DNA of 64,000 bases from Numida meleagris. Lineage: Eukaryota; Chordata; Aves; Galliformes; Numididae. The notes beneath the pieces were generated by a model, which was not told the DNA's origin, ran no database searches, and worked only from the letters and a program-made list of their open reading frames with translations. Shown one piece after another: positions 1 through 13,000 of the stretch. A program made the translations under genes and the position numbers. Each line of letters starts with the position of its first letter. Position 1 is the stretch's first letter. The stretch lies in assembly GCF_002078875.1 (NCBI RefSeq), contig NC_034410.1, positions 100,242,556 to 100,306,555 of the forward strand, given 5' to 3'.

Positions 1-607
1 TTCCTAACATCCAGCCTAAATCTCCCCTGGCGCAACTTGAAGCCGTTCCCCCTCGTCCTGTCACTAGTTACAAGAGAGAAGAGGCCGACCCACAGCTCAC
101 TACAACCTCCCTTCAGGTAGTTATAGAGAGCGATGAGGTCCCCCCTGAGCCTCCTCTTCTCCAGACTGAACAATCCTGGCTCCCTCAGCCGCTCCTCATA
201 AGGCCTGTGCTCCAGACCCCTCGCCAGCTTCGTCGCCCTCCTCTGAACACGCTCCAGGGCCTCAATGTCTTTTTTGCAGTGAGGGGCCCAATACTGGACA
301 CAGTACTCGAGGTGGGGCCTCACTAGGGCTGAGTACAGAGGGACAATGACTTCCCTACTCCTGCTGTCTGTACTATTTCTGATACAAGCCAGGATGCCAT
401 TGGCCTTCTTGGCCACCTGGGCACACTGCTGGCTCATGCTCAGCCGAGCTTCGACCAATACCCCCAGGTCCGTTTCCTCCATACAACTTTCCAGCCACTC
501 TGCCCCAAACCTGTAGCACTGCCTGGGGTTGTTGCGGCTGAAGTGCAGGACCCGGCACTTGGTCTTGTTGAACCTCATCCCATTGGCTGCAGCCCAGAGA
601 TCCAGCC
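1..607 (-). mobile_element. CR1 LINE, ORF2 C-terminal part, cut by window edge
   Basis: Read on the minus strand this is the end of the CR1 reverse transcriptase ORF. It starts near position 607 with [17 protein letters not shown] and continues through [37 protein letters not shown] and EALERVQRR to [15 protein letters not shown] see no stop over about 200 codons, so this is the best preserved CR1 frame in the window and probably a young copy. The catalytic YADD/FADD box lies upstream of the 5' truncation at 607 and is absent, so the fragment cannot be an active enzyme. The 3' tail with ATTCTATG repeats must lie left of the window. It faces a second CR1 fragment at 789-1246. Confidence 0.93.
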
Positions 608-788
608 ATAGGGGACAAAGTAGTGAGAAAACATAGAACTTGAGCAATTGAGAGAGCAATTAAGAGAACTATACAGTTCTGTCAAGACAATTCTTATGCT
701 AAGTGCATTTCTTGGGGCGGGGGAAGAAATGCATGTCTATCAGTTCTTCCTAGTAATGTTCTTCCTAGTAACATTTGTGCATTAGCAT

Positions 789-1246
789 CTTGGAGCTTGA
801 GGCAGAGTGGCTGGAAAGCTGTGTGGAGGAAAAGGATCTTGGAGTGTTGACTGACTCTTGTCTGAACATGATCCAGCAGTGTGCCGAGGTGGTCAAGAAG
901 GCCAACGGCATCCTGGCTTGTATCAGAAATAGTACAGACAGCAGGAGCAGGGAAGTGATCGTCTCTCTGTATTTGGCACTGGTGAGGCCTCACTTCAAGT
1001 GCTGTGTTCAGTTTTGGTCCCCTCTCCACAAGAAAGACACTGAGGCCCTGGAGCATGTTCAGAGGAGAGCAATGAAGCTGTAAAGGATCTGGAGCACGAG
1101 TCTCATGGGGATTATCTGAGGGAACTGGGATTGTTCGGTTTGGAGAAGAACCCCACCCTCCCACACACCCCCCTCAGGGGAGACCTTATGACTCTGCAAC
1201 TACCTGAAAGGATGTTGTGTCGAGGTGGGGGTTGGCCTCTTTTCTT
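789..1246 (+). mobile_element. CR1 LINE fragment, degraded ORF2 C-terminus
   Basis: The plus strand reads [19 protein letters not shown], then a match to [37 protein letters not shown] and [13 protein letters not shown] before a stop at about 1081. Past the stop the homology continues in nucleotides (matching [14 protein letters not shown] and LKGGC) to about 1246, where it ends without the 3' octamer tail. It corresponds to the same ORF2 section as the minus-strand copy at 1-607, but it is more diverged, with a short insertion near 1150. The two therefore form an imperfect inverted repeat with a spacer of roughly 180 bases. Confidence 0.88.
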
Positions 1247-2794
1247 AAGCAGGCGTTTGGTGTGACACTGAGCTGCTTAATCTTGATGGAAATCTATAAA
1301 TGCACTGAAGCTACTCGTGATCCTTGGTGGTCAGGTGAGGGCAGGATCGCATGTAATGAATATTAACTACAGCAGCAAAGAGTGTGCACTAGGTAATTCC
1401 AGCTGTGCAAAGCATACTGAAAGAAAACTTTGGGATCGCATCTGTGTTTAATGGCCACCATATGTCCTAAAATTCTTTAGAGTCCAGGGAGGCCATAAGA
1501 AGAAAACATTTGAAATTAAAAAGCAGAAATAATTTTTAAATATCAGTTGGTCCTTTCTTTTTTCAGAAGCTGTTATTCATTTTGATGGTACTTAAGCAGA
1601 CTCTTTTCATCTTCCTTCCCTTACTGTTTCTGTACCTGCTCTTTCTTCCAAGAGGATTCTTCTGTAAGCAGCACATCTTCATTAATAATTATAATCTGAA
1701 GACTTTTAAAAATGCCTCATAAAATATGTGTACATTTTTTAATGCCCGTCACAGGCAGAATGGTTCTTGTCTACCAGCCAGTGGCCATCAAACTTTTTGT
1801 CATGTAAAAAGCTGCAACAGCTTTCTGAGCTAATGCAAGAGAGGAGAAAAAATAAAAAGTGTGCACTGATCCCTGGGAAATATTGCAAAGCTGTACAACT
1901 GAACGAGCAGAGGAGCAGTTTTGTAGTTTTGATTCATGGGCTGGGGAATCACATGCTTACGGATGGGTACAGGAGTACCATGTAGCAATGCCACTTTCTA
2001 ACCATGAATGTCATTTAGAGTGTCAAGGTAAAGGGAAGATGAATTGTCTCTTACTTCACTCTGAAACCCCAAGTGATGCAGCAATCTATCACATGTAGCC
2101 ATACATCTACCTGACACATCTCTAGTTTTTCTGTTTACCATAGAGATGGATCAAATAATGCAATTGTCACAAAAACAGTAGAGGTATATCATCACACATC
2201 TCACAGGTGCTGGTCCTGCAGGCAGCCACGGTGCCTTTAAAACAGTCAGAACTTTTGAAGAAATGAACTTGCAGCCTGTGGTAATACATGTAGCAGTGAG
2301 GGAATACAGAAATTTCTCCACCAGAAATAGACGCACTCAGAATATCCTATGGTCTCAGCTACATCAAACATCCAGCTCCAGTCTGTGCTAAAAATCTCTT
2401 ACAGCTGGGCAAACAATGTTTAGGGAAAATTACATTAAAAAGAAAGTGAAATACTGAAGTTTTCTAAATCACCGCTTCTACAACCACTTCTTCCACTTCC
2501 CTGTATGATAGCTCTGCTAATAATTTAACAGGCCCCAAAAATGCACGTGGGCAGTATTTGAATCTTTCAGGTAATTTTTAAATTATTATTGTTGTTGCTG
2601 CTTTTTTCCAGTCTTAGTTTTCTCTGCATTAACAGTTTGATGCTGAATTCCATGGTGGGAGAAAGGTCCTTCTTCACTTACAGTCACAATAAAATACATA
2701 CTCTTCCAGATATGGCTTTGTTCTGATGCTAACAAATGAATCAGCAAAACTTTCACTATGAACAGAGAGGGAAAGCCAGATGCTCAATAAAATT
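1247..2794. other. Unassigned AT-rich sequence
   Basis: I see no recognisable gene or repeat. The small open frames around 1767-2098 overlap each other and show no family signature. Confidence 0.5.
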
Positions 2795-2932
2795 CATAGA
2801 ATCATATTATTTGAGCTGGAAGGGACCCTTAAAGGCCATCTAGTCCAACTCCCCTGCAGTGAACAGGGACACCTACAGCTACATCAGGTGCTGAGAGCCT
2901 TGGCTGGCCTGACTTTGAATGTCCCCAGGGAT
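2795..2932 (-). mobile_element. CR1 LINE 3'-end fragment
   Basis: The stretch begins with a CATAGAATCAT-type reverse complement of the CR1 terminal octamer. It continues with GAGCTGGAAGGGACCCTTAA, CATCTAGTCCAACTCCCCTG and TACAGCTACATCAGGTGCTG, the standard antisense CR1 3' UTR. It stops near the GTCCCCAGGGATTCA match. This is a short, 5'-truncated old copy with no coding capacity. Confidence 0.9.
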
Positions 2933-5900
2933 TCAAAGGGATGAATTCTTTAAATTCACACACACCTACCTAAAACTATTGGTTTCACTGGGAAATAACT
3001 CAGACGTTATCATGGCAAACAACAAGATAAAGCCCCAAAGTGACTTAAACATTTTAGAGTAGAAAACTGTTTAAAATGTATGACTACTACCTTTCATATA
3101 CATGTCATCTGCGATGTGTGACTTATCTTTCTCAGTTGCTGTACATTGATGTCTATCTTGTACATTGCTTACTAACATTTGTTGACTGGATTGCTTCTCA
3201 CACAAGGGCTACACCATTGCAACCATCTGGGCTAAGACTCTGCGAGACATTATATTGGATAGGCAGAATATTGATCCCATTTCCACAGAGTACTGGCACT
3301 TTTGATTGCACTCCACAGGTTCCAGAAGCTGCATATTTCTGATCTCCATTTACTCTTATTAAACCAGGACCAAACCCTATCACAAAAGTAATCTTTCTAT
3401 AACTAATTTTTTTTGCATTTTAACTCAAGATTTCAAAAGAAATAATAAGTTCCTAAACTATTCAGCTCTTACTAAAATTAGATTTAGATGTCTGGCATGA
3501 AATGAACCCTACTCAAAGGCAAATTAAACATGAACCAGTAAAATAAATTGTATTTTAGGTCTCTGTTTATCTCTAGTGATGCATGATGCCCCATCTTCCT
3601 GTTTCAATTTTAGCTCTTACCTCTTCCGTAGGTGCAGAAACACAAGTTTGTTTATTTAGTTATGTTAAAAGTAAAATACTGGTAAAATTTAAGTACCCAA
3701 TGGGTATAGCATGTTCTTCCATAGCTGAGATTGACTTCTAACGCTTCTGGAGTTTATTTGGCAAGAGAACTGCTATCATTTTGCTTCTTGAAGATCACTG
3801 AACCATTTGGGGAAAAAAAAAATTGTCAGTATGGCCAATGGTTAGATTCTGCAACTGTGTAAAAGAAAGTATCTCCTTTCAGGTCTTTTTGTCCTTAGCA
3901 GTATAGGAGTGTCACAAATAAGAGTAGCTGAGTCCAGTTTTACAATGAGACTTGCAGATCCTAACTGGGAAGAAAGATTCTGCAGACCTCCATGTACAAA
4001 AACCAAGCAGGAGGTTGGGCAGGTAGACTGAGGAACAAACATATTTTGTTCCTCAGAATTTGGGTTTGAATTATATTTTCTCTTCATTTTCTGCAAATGA
4101 CTTTCAGTGAAGAATTTGTTGATTTTTAGACATATTTTTTATATTTCTGTAGATTGTGCTGAAATTATGACTTTAGTTTTAGATCAACTATAATTATGGC
4201 ACAATTTGGAATGCATAACTCTTTTGTGAAACAATAGCTACTCTACGTGTTTTGTGAAACGTATTTTTTTTCCTGTAGAAATGGAGGCTGTGGAACAGCT
4301 GATTCCCTTCTGGAGATATTATCTAAACACCAGCATTGGGTGAGACTTTTCCTTCTCTTCATTCTAGGAGTTAAATTTTAGGAGTTAAGGAGAAGGAAAT
4401 TCTAGAAAAGGACTAAAGGAAGTAAGAATGAACAGTAGCTTGTCTACCTACAGAAAGAAGATTACCAGATGTGCAATAGACTCATGGGAATGATTATTAG
4501 CTCTAGCTCAGTTTCAAAATATGTTCCATTCTAAATGGAGACTTAAAAATTATCTATAGTCTCCCAGTCTTTTCTGAAAGCAAAACAATGCGCTTATTGT
4601 TGTTAATTAGCAGTAAAAGTATCCTTGCCATTACCCGTTCTTTTTTATACAGGTGAATCACACATATAGGCATAGATAACACGCAGAAAGGGTGAGGAAA
4701 TGAACATGGATTTTCATTGTGGTTATTTTTTTCCCCTTTTTTTCTGTTTGCAATGGAAGTAAGCATGAAGGCATCTGTGCCTGTCTAAATTCAGCCAAAA
4801 CCATCTGCCAATAAGTTGTATCTAAAGGGTAGAAAATCTAATCGTGACTCGGAGAAGTTAGAAGGGAAAGAGTGTGAGAAGGCCCAGGCAATGAGCTGTG
4901 GAGATGTGTAACAGTTGACAAAAATGGGATGAGAAGCAGTTAAATGAATGAGGGCCATCTATTCTTACCACACTTATACTGCATGAACTGCATTAAACAG
5001 TTACAGCATAATGTACTGCAACTTAGCTCTGATCTTCCTCCGATCTCCAACCTCCTCCTCCTCAATGACAAACCATCTTCATTAAGAAACCAGCTGCACT
5101 GTAGTTCTGTACAGTGGTAGTTACCTGAAATCAATGCTGGCTCTCAGTTATGGTGGCATCATAAGCTGTTTGATTGCCTTAATGGAATTATTTATCGTTT
5201 ATTATTTATCACATCAGCTCTTAAGTTATTTCTTGCTATTGATCATATTATCCTGTGCAATATATTTTTCATTTATGTGGTGCAGTTTAGCATCATGTGA
5301 GGAAAGAAACAGATAATTAGCAGTGTATTTTCTTTCTCAGCAGAGGACGTTTTGGGAGAAGAGAACAACATTGCAGGATATAAGAGCATAATGAGTAAGA
5401 AAGGCTTAACTTTAAGAACATATTTATTATCTGAGTTACCTCTAGATAACACAAGCACAACATTCAGGAAGGTGCTGAAAACACAACAAGAACTCAGCTT
5501 GAGCTATGTTGTAGAGTAGGACACTTTTAAAGACTTCAGAATTACTGCTACTGTGCATGTATGTCAGTTCAATGCAATACACAGGCTGCTGAACTGGGAT
5601 TCAAGAAATCAGGAATCCCATTTTTGCAGACAGTCCTAAAATACAGGGAAAGTCAGAATCTGCAGAGCTCTTGTGGTTACCATCCACTTATCACCAGTAT
5701 TTCCCCCTAAATCCTGTCCCTCAGTACATCATTTAACACTTCTTGAACATCTCCAGGGACGGTGACACAGGGCAAACTGTTCAGCCCCTACACAGGATCT
5801 GTACACTGTGCTTTGATCTGTGTTCCTGTCACATATATTCCCTCTCTTGTGTTTTTAGAAACATTTTTAGTTTCTCTAGAAAATCATCTTAGCTTCTTAT

Positions 5901-6386
5901 GCCTCTGCTTCCCCATCTCCTCCCTGTATTGCCAGCTGCAAGTGGAAGTTATGCAGACATGCTTGTCACTCACCTGTTGAGTGTCTAACGTGGAAAGAAA
6001 TAAAGGGCTACCCCAAGATAGTAATAGAAAATATGTTTAATGATAAATTCTCTGTAGACAAAATTATCTGGTGTTTATCTAAATGTGGTTCAACAAGCAG
6101 AGAGAACATTAACTTTTAAACTGAGAACAATACCTCATAGATGATCCCTTTCAGCCCTCGCATTAATCTAATTATATGAAGCTTCAAATACCAAAACGAT
6201 TAATACTTCTTAAGGTTACTGTACTGGAACAGAACCCTGGAAGTTCACTCCAGGAGGAGGTTGTATACAGCTAAAAAAAGTCCAAAAACTTTGAAAACAC
6301 TTAAATAACTGGATACAGAGAAACATGCTTATCAGAAGTTCAATGTGGGATTTTTCTGAAGAAAACTTCAGGCAGTTGTGCACTAG
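2933..6386. other. Unassigned sequence between CR1 scraps
   Basis: AT-rich single-copy-looking DNA. One short stretch at 4279-4339 has good splice-site consensus on both sides and is listed separately. The hydrophobic frame at 5134-5316 is typical of T-rich DNA and has no family match that I recognise. Confidence 0.45.
4279..4339 (+). other. Weak candidate exon (61 nt)
   Basis: A T-rich tract ending TTTTTTTTCCTGTAG precedes 61 bases that are followed directly by GTGAGA, a good 5' splice site. Two of the three frames are open across it. One reads NGGCGTADSLLEILSKHQHW, the other begins MEAVEQLIPFWRYY. I recognise neither peptide. Splice-like matches of this quality occur by chance in 64 kb, and no partner exon was found, so this is only a place to check for transcripts. 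Confidence 0.15.
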
Positions 6387-6478
6387 CAGAGGTTGCTCAA
6401 GGATGTTCTGGAGTCTCCTCCTTGGAGGTCTTCAGAAACTTTCAGGATATGGGGCTGGACAACCTGCTCTGGGTCACC
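6387..6478 (+). mobile_element. CR1 LINE 3' fragment, very short
   Basis: The plus strand reads CTGGAGTCTCCTCCTTGGAG, then GTCTTCAGAAACTTTC and GGACAACCTGCTCTGGGTCA. This matches the region of CR1 just upstream of the 3' UTR (ESPSLEVFK followed by the 'gacctgctctgggtga' segment of some subfamilies). Neither a terminal octamer nor a coding region remains. It is an old scrap, and the boundaries are uncertain by about 15 bases. Confidence 0.65.
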
Positions 6479-9400
6479 CCGCCATTTTTCCAAAAGTTTG
6501 TTTTGTGCCTTCAACCAAGACCCTACACTTCTAAGATCTGCTATTAACACCTGTAAAACCTCCACAACATCCTCTGAAAACCTGTCTTTCAGAAACCCCA
6601 GAGCAGACAAAATTTTTCTGGAACAATGGCTTCCTTGCAGAGTAATCCCCACTCATCAGGTCCTCTGATATTTCTATTCTGCTATTGATTCATCACTCTG
6701 AAGACATAACTCCAGTCTCTCTCTCCTGGCTGCAGTTGTATCATCAAGCAAGCAGTGGAATAAAAAGAGAAGCACAACACACTTCTTGCACGACAGCATT
6801 TCAAAAGACTAATTGATTTCCACATTTATTTTGACAGAAAGAAAAGCAGCAGTGCAATCCAGAAGTTTCAGAGCCATGAGCCATGAACTGAGAGAGATAT
6901 TTTCTTGTGACCTACAAGAAGCCATCTCTGTCCTGGCGTGAAACAAAAATTCAGATGCATTCCTGACCTCAGCGCTTCCCAGTGGTGAACTTGGACAGTT
7001 CCTTATCCGGAGAGCTGACTGGGGTTAATTGGAGTTGGCTTTCATTTCTAGCAAATGGGAAATTTGCATACACATGAAATTAAAATGATATTTCAGGAAA
7101 AGTAACAACAGAAGAAAATGGCAATCAATGTCAGCAAATAATTATAAGCAATTAAAAATGTGGAGGCGGCAATGTAAAAGGCATTCATCTTTATTTTCCA
7201 TTTTATTTCAGCATTTCTTATGCATTTCCCATTTGATCTTTTTTTCTGAAATTTTGATTTTTACTTTAAAGAGGCTTAACTTTTGGTGGGCAAAGAAATC
7301 AAGAAGAACATGTATACTTCGATAAATTATGACAGCTTATATCTTTCATTTAGTCTCAAAGTGAACGGTTAAAGTTTGGGGAGACTGCAGTTTTTTGTTT
7401 AAATGTAAAGTTTTTGCTGTGACCTCATTTCAGCTTCCCGGACCAAAACATCAGCTGATTCAGCTTTATGGTTAGTCCAACTCTGAGACGCTTTACTCTT
7501 CTTACTCATGCTAGCAAGCCCTTGCAAGTAATGATGTATCCTTTTCCATGTGTACTGATCACTGCTGTAAGTTAGAATAGATTTTATGAGCTCAGCCCAG
7601 CTTTGGCGAAAGTTTAGTAGTGTACTTTAATCATAGATTTTGGAATAAGAGGATAGTTTTAAACAAGGCGTAAGATTTATGCAAGGATAAATATAGACTC
7701 CCAGGAAGAAAATACGAAGCTACGAAAATCTATTAAACTTGTGATGAAAGATCTAGGAGCAAGAGACATGGTAAGTGATTCATCCTGGAGCTGAGGAGCC
7801 TATTTTTTGTCTAGCACTGGTTATCTCTAGGGATACACTCACACCAAAAAAAGTGAGGAATTTGTCACTCTCAGAAGGTAATCTTCAATAATACTTGAGA
7901 ACTGCCTATAGAATATTTATGTATAATTTAATTTTTGGAGACAATTTTAATGCCTTAGAGCCCATGAGTATTCTAGAAATCAGATCAGGAAATGGAAGTT
8001 CATTTTAAAAGAGTTCAAAATAATTCCAGCAAAACAGGTATATTGGAGTAAAAGATAAATTCTTTTATTTTATTGTATTAGACCAAAGATAAAGGAGAGG
8101 TCAAATAAAAACATGATGTGAAGAAATGTGAAGCCACTTGTTGGTCTTTCTGTGCTATAATCAATTTTATACCCTTTAAAAAAGGTGTTAAAGTACATCT
8201 TAGATGCTTATTTACTCTTGGAAGGATTACTTTCTTACTGGATATGAGAGTACCTCTGTTATGAAATTATGATTGATATCACCATAAGCAGGGCAATTAG
8301 AGGAAATTTCAGAAGCCTTCACAACCAACAAAGTTTGAAAAAAGGCTGATAATTCCAGTGTGCAAAATCTTCCAAGTATGATAGCATGAATGAAAGCCCA
8401 CACCATTAAGCAGACAGAATTACAGTAGCTAGAAAGAGGCCTATCTCAGATAACCCTTTAGGGCTTTCTTAAGTTACGCTGAGAGCTATTCCTCCTTGGA
8501 GTAATACAAGGGAGAGAAGTAAGGGAGAAATTCACTCTTCTCTATTTCTGTGATGGGCTCCTTCCTTGCTTTATACTTCTTAGAAAACTGCACAAACGGA
8601 AAGCCTTTCTCATCAAGAAAAGAGCAATAATCCTGGGAAAAGTATTGACAGGTTGATTTCTAAAATGCATAGCTGTAACATCTCTCTGGCAAGTTGGGGA
8701 AGAATAGAACTTAATCTAGGAAATCAATGATGCTGGAAAACTAGGATTGTGAGCATCTCAAAGTTTAGGTTAGAAGAGCAATGATCTTCCAAGTTACACC
8801 CTTGAGGTCCTGTTCTTCAATATGAAGCTTATAGATATTACCTGTGCTCCATAAATCAGCAAAGATTGATGCAGAAAGAGACATCACGCTATGCAAAAGG
8901 AAAACATGTAGGAGACAAAGTCAGACAAAAATTTTCCATTAAATTTCACTTTAATGATTTCATCAAAAGCTTAACAGGATAGAAAGTTGGTCCTACTCCA
9001 TGTCCATATTAGTGACTTTTCAGAAAAGATACAAAGACATATCTGTGAAACCAAATGAAAATGGCATGCAGTTATATTAAAAAATATATGAATGAGAAAT
9101 ATATTTGGACAGGATTAAAATCATATTCCATTACAGAAACCACATCTGGACATTATTTATTTGTTGCAAGTATTCCTTCATTCAAGGATAAAAACTGCTG
9201 TTTTTAGCAGGGGTTTCCTTTACTTGAACTTGAAATATTTCAGAGAGAAGTCTACTTAGTTCCTTTGCATCTGAATCTGACAACAGTATTTATGCAATGT
9301 GATATTACTGCAGCAAAAGCAAAATCACTGTGGTAGGTATACTTCAGGTCTGTATCCACAGTTTAAGTGGTAAAAATTTCTTGGTACCTACTGCAAGTGA

Positions 9401-9984
9401 CGTCAAAAGACATCATAACAGATTAGAAGGTCTTTAGCAACTGTTGAGGTGCTCTATAATTAACTTGAGTTGCATGAAATAAATTAAGAAAAAAAAATAC
9501 CAAACAACAACAAAAATGCACTTGAACCTCAAAAAATCTATTATTAAGATAGGATTTTCCAGCTGACAGGAAGTTACGCTTTTCTGAAAATACAAGCTCC
9601 ACAGGTCTTAGGAAGTCTAGCAGCAAACTGCAGGAAAACAAGATATTGGCAGATTTAATATCCCTGGTTGTGCTAACTTTCAGGTTTTTCACGTATGCTA
9701 CCATCCATGATTTTCTTCAGATGGAGTGCAACAGCAAACTTTAAAGTCCCCATTGGGAAATGCAAAGTAATTTTAAAATAAGAAAACAGAATTTAATAAC
9801 AGCTCTTGATGCTTACTGCTTAGGGTCTTTGAAAATTATAAGCACATTAAATTGTTGGTCTAGTGTTATTAAACTAATATTTCACTTTTATTTTACAGTC
9901 CATGCTCTAGAAGAGCTTTATGTTCTTGACAATCTTTCAAACACTGGTAACTTAGCAGGATAGATCATACAGCCTTGTTATCGC

Positions 9985-10010
9985 AAAAAAAAAAAAAAAA
10001 AAAAAAAAAA
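9985..10010 (+). repeat. Poly-A run of 26
   Basis: An uninterrupted run of 26 A follows TTATCGC, then GG and a T run. No polyadenylation signal or coding remnant lies just upstream, so I do not call it a retrocopy tail. Its length may be unreliable in the assembly. Confidence 0.9.
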
Positions 10011-13000
10011 GGATTTTTTTTGTAAAATATTGCTGATGGCAGTTTTGTATGTATTATTAGGAATCTGAAACTGAAGGAGATAATATTTTTTATGTCTTCC
10101 TAAAACTTTCTGTCATTGCTGCCACTGGTGGGCTTTGAGTTGCACAGCTAATTAGTTGTACAAAAGCATTCTGCTGTAAGAGTTACTTCACTTTCTCTCC
10201 TTGTTTGTCATCCACCTGTTACAGCTTGTGTTTTCAAACTGTGAATGCTCTGGGACAAAGGCTGGCACACACCGTATGTTTGTGCAACATCTACTACAAT
10301 GAGGCTTCAACCTGGCTGAGGATTACCTGTGTCTATATTCATCTGAATAATTATAAACCCTAAGCCTGTGAGAGTTCTTTGAAAAACAAAAAATGCGCTG
10401 GAGCAAAAGATGTAACTATTTTCCTCTGCTTCGTTGATGAAATCTATTTAGTAAAATGTTGCATAAATTAGCATAGGCAGCACAGTTAATAAGACAGATG
10501 CTTCTGCAAGAAATCAGAGCATCAGCTTAGCACATGACATTTCTTCAGGCAAATCCCAAGTATTTTAAATTAGCTTGTGCTTAAAGAGTGAAAAAACAAT
10601 ATCCCTGTATGTTTTTCTTTCTCAGGTGGGATTAGAAAGAAAAGTTCTTTTTGTCATACTGAGAATATATTAAACCATCTCAGATTGCACAATATATATT
10701 AGATGCATGCTATGTTTAAAATCGAATGTTTTTACATGGTAAAGTTAAATTAACACACTTTCAATAAATCAAGTAGATATGGACATAGAGTTCGTTATTT
10801 TTCTAGTAAAGAATAGTTACAAACAGTGCTGTAGAGAAGTGTTTTGACATTTGCAAACCTCATTTCTGATCAAATACTGTCAAAATCTGAAGATGGAGAC
10901 AGAAACAAGATACATCTCTCCTGATTTAATGACACAGTGGAAATAATTAAGTGATCCAAGGGGAATGCACATGCAGTAGAAGTTTGTAGAAGTTTGAACT
11001 TCAAGACCTACAATAAGTATTAACTTCTTATCTTCTGCTCTAGTAGAAAATCTTGCTCTTGTTCTGAAAAGATACTAGAATGACAGGAAGAACTTGTGCC
11101 AGGCTCTACCACATTTTCCCTCCCATTGATGGTATTGTGTGTTTATTAGGTTTTGATTCTCAGCCACACATTTCATGTATAATTTTGTGTTAAGCCACAG
11201 CTCCAAAGCTGCAGGTTTTGATGGATTCTTTTTCTTATTCTTAGATCATGAGAGATGGAATTTATTAAGCATTACTTGAACTTTCACAAGCTTTGTTATC
11301 AAGGAGCTATAGGTCAGTTGCTGTACAAAAACAAGGTCTCAACCTCCCATTTTCTAATCTTTCCTCATATTTTTATTCCACCTCAACAACATCCAGGCAG
11401 CATGAGGAATTTTTCTATGTGTGTACATGTGGCCATCGTGGGCTGCAATGCTCCTCATGAAAAGAAATCATTAGTGAGTCTTACTGATAGCTCTGCATGA
11501 GAGACAAAGCATTTGAAATGACTTGTGTTAGTCAGAACTGTGCATGAAGACATGAGTACAAAAGGAAAGGGAATTCACCAAATAATATGCTCACAGTTAC
11601 GTTAAATCACCTCTCCTAGGCAGACAAGACATGATCGGTAACACTTAGGTCAACAGCTATCCCTTTTAGCCCCTTATATCAGAGGATTCTGGAGTCAAGG
11701 GCAGCACGCACTTTACTCCTACTTTGTTGTTCTTTCTCCTGTATTTATATCCACACTGGATGTGACTTAGGACAATATATTGTACTATATTATACTTTCT
11801 TGCCTATTTGGCTAAGTTAATGCTTTCTGACTTGGAGATATATCCTTATGGAGGTCTGAGTGCCCATCCCCCTCCTATTTCTGCTCAGAAACATAAAACA
11901 GACTGCAGGTGTTTCTATCAGATGAGCTCTAAAAAGGAAATAGAAACATATTGTTTCATAATAATTCCTAACATTTCATTTGTCTAACATGGAATATGTT
12001 ACTCAAAATTGATACCATCTTTTGTACATGCAGTTCTGTTGTAAGATGACTTAAGTCATAGCTGACTTCACTGAAATGGTATCCCATCTACCAGTGATCT
12101 TATCTTGTGTTTTGATATTAATCTAAAAAAAAGGTAGAATTGATAGCAGTGAACAAAACAGAAAACAGGTTCATCTATGTGTGGATTTGTTGCTTGATTG
12201 TTTCTCAGAAGAGCCACCTTCTACCACTAGCATTCAAAGCTGGAAATTACGTTCGCATCACGGTGATGACTAAGAAAGCATTAGATTTCTACCACAATCC
12301 TTGCCTCTAGTGATTTCAAAAGAACAATACAGCAAATTTAAAATTAAGTAAAATAACAGTAAAATGAGAAGACAAATGGTAAAAGACCTGCTATAATAGA
12401 AGTCTAGAATGTGAAAGACTGCTAGAGAATATCTAAGTAGTCTTTCATTCTACAACTGAAAACACAAGGTTCCAATGAAAAGGTAGGTAGGTAGAAAATC
12501 TAAGATACAAATCTGGGATGAATCTAAAGAAAATAGATAAAATGCTCTAGGATCCAGGATTAACCCTTAAGAAAGTAGTAATAGTTTGCAGTGTAAATAA
12601 CGTTACCTAAAAAAGAATGAAGTTTCCAGAATATGAACCAATCATCTGAGGTAGACATATGAGACAGACTGAAAATAAAAAGAAAGAGGCAAAAAGACCA
12701 TGAAAAGCCAAACTAGAATCTTCCAACAGATGGAACTGAACCCAGTGCGGTGAATATCATGAGCCTAGAAGATACTAAGCGTTTGGAAAGAGAGACATGC
12801 TTCACTTTGGATCACACTTTACAAGCCCTGGTCCAGCACATAAAGCATGGGCACAGAGGGTGACTGGAGCAGTGAACAATTTTGTGGCCAAAGACTAAGG
12901 ATCATAAATCTAAAAATGATGAACGCCGAGTCCAAGAACAAAATGGAAATGTAGTACTGGAGGAAACATCACATATATAAAGGGTAAAGGGTTGGAACAT

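Noticed and set aside
5134..5316. Hydrophobic 60-codon frame that looks like a membrane protein
   Set aside because: T-rich DNA yields Leu/Ile/Phe-rich translations by default, and there is no promoter, splice or family evidence.
9899..9944. Possible short exon reading LEELYVLDNLSNTG after a TTTTATTTTACAG acceptor, faintly like a nucleotide-sugar epimerase Rossmann segment
   Set aside because: Fewer than 16 residues resemble it, the donor (GTAACT) is only fair, and no neighbouring exon of that family is present.
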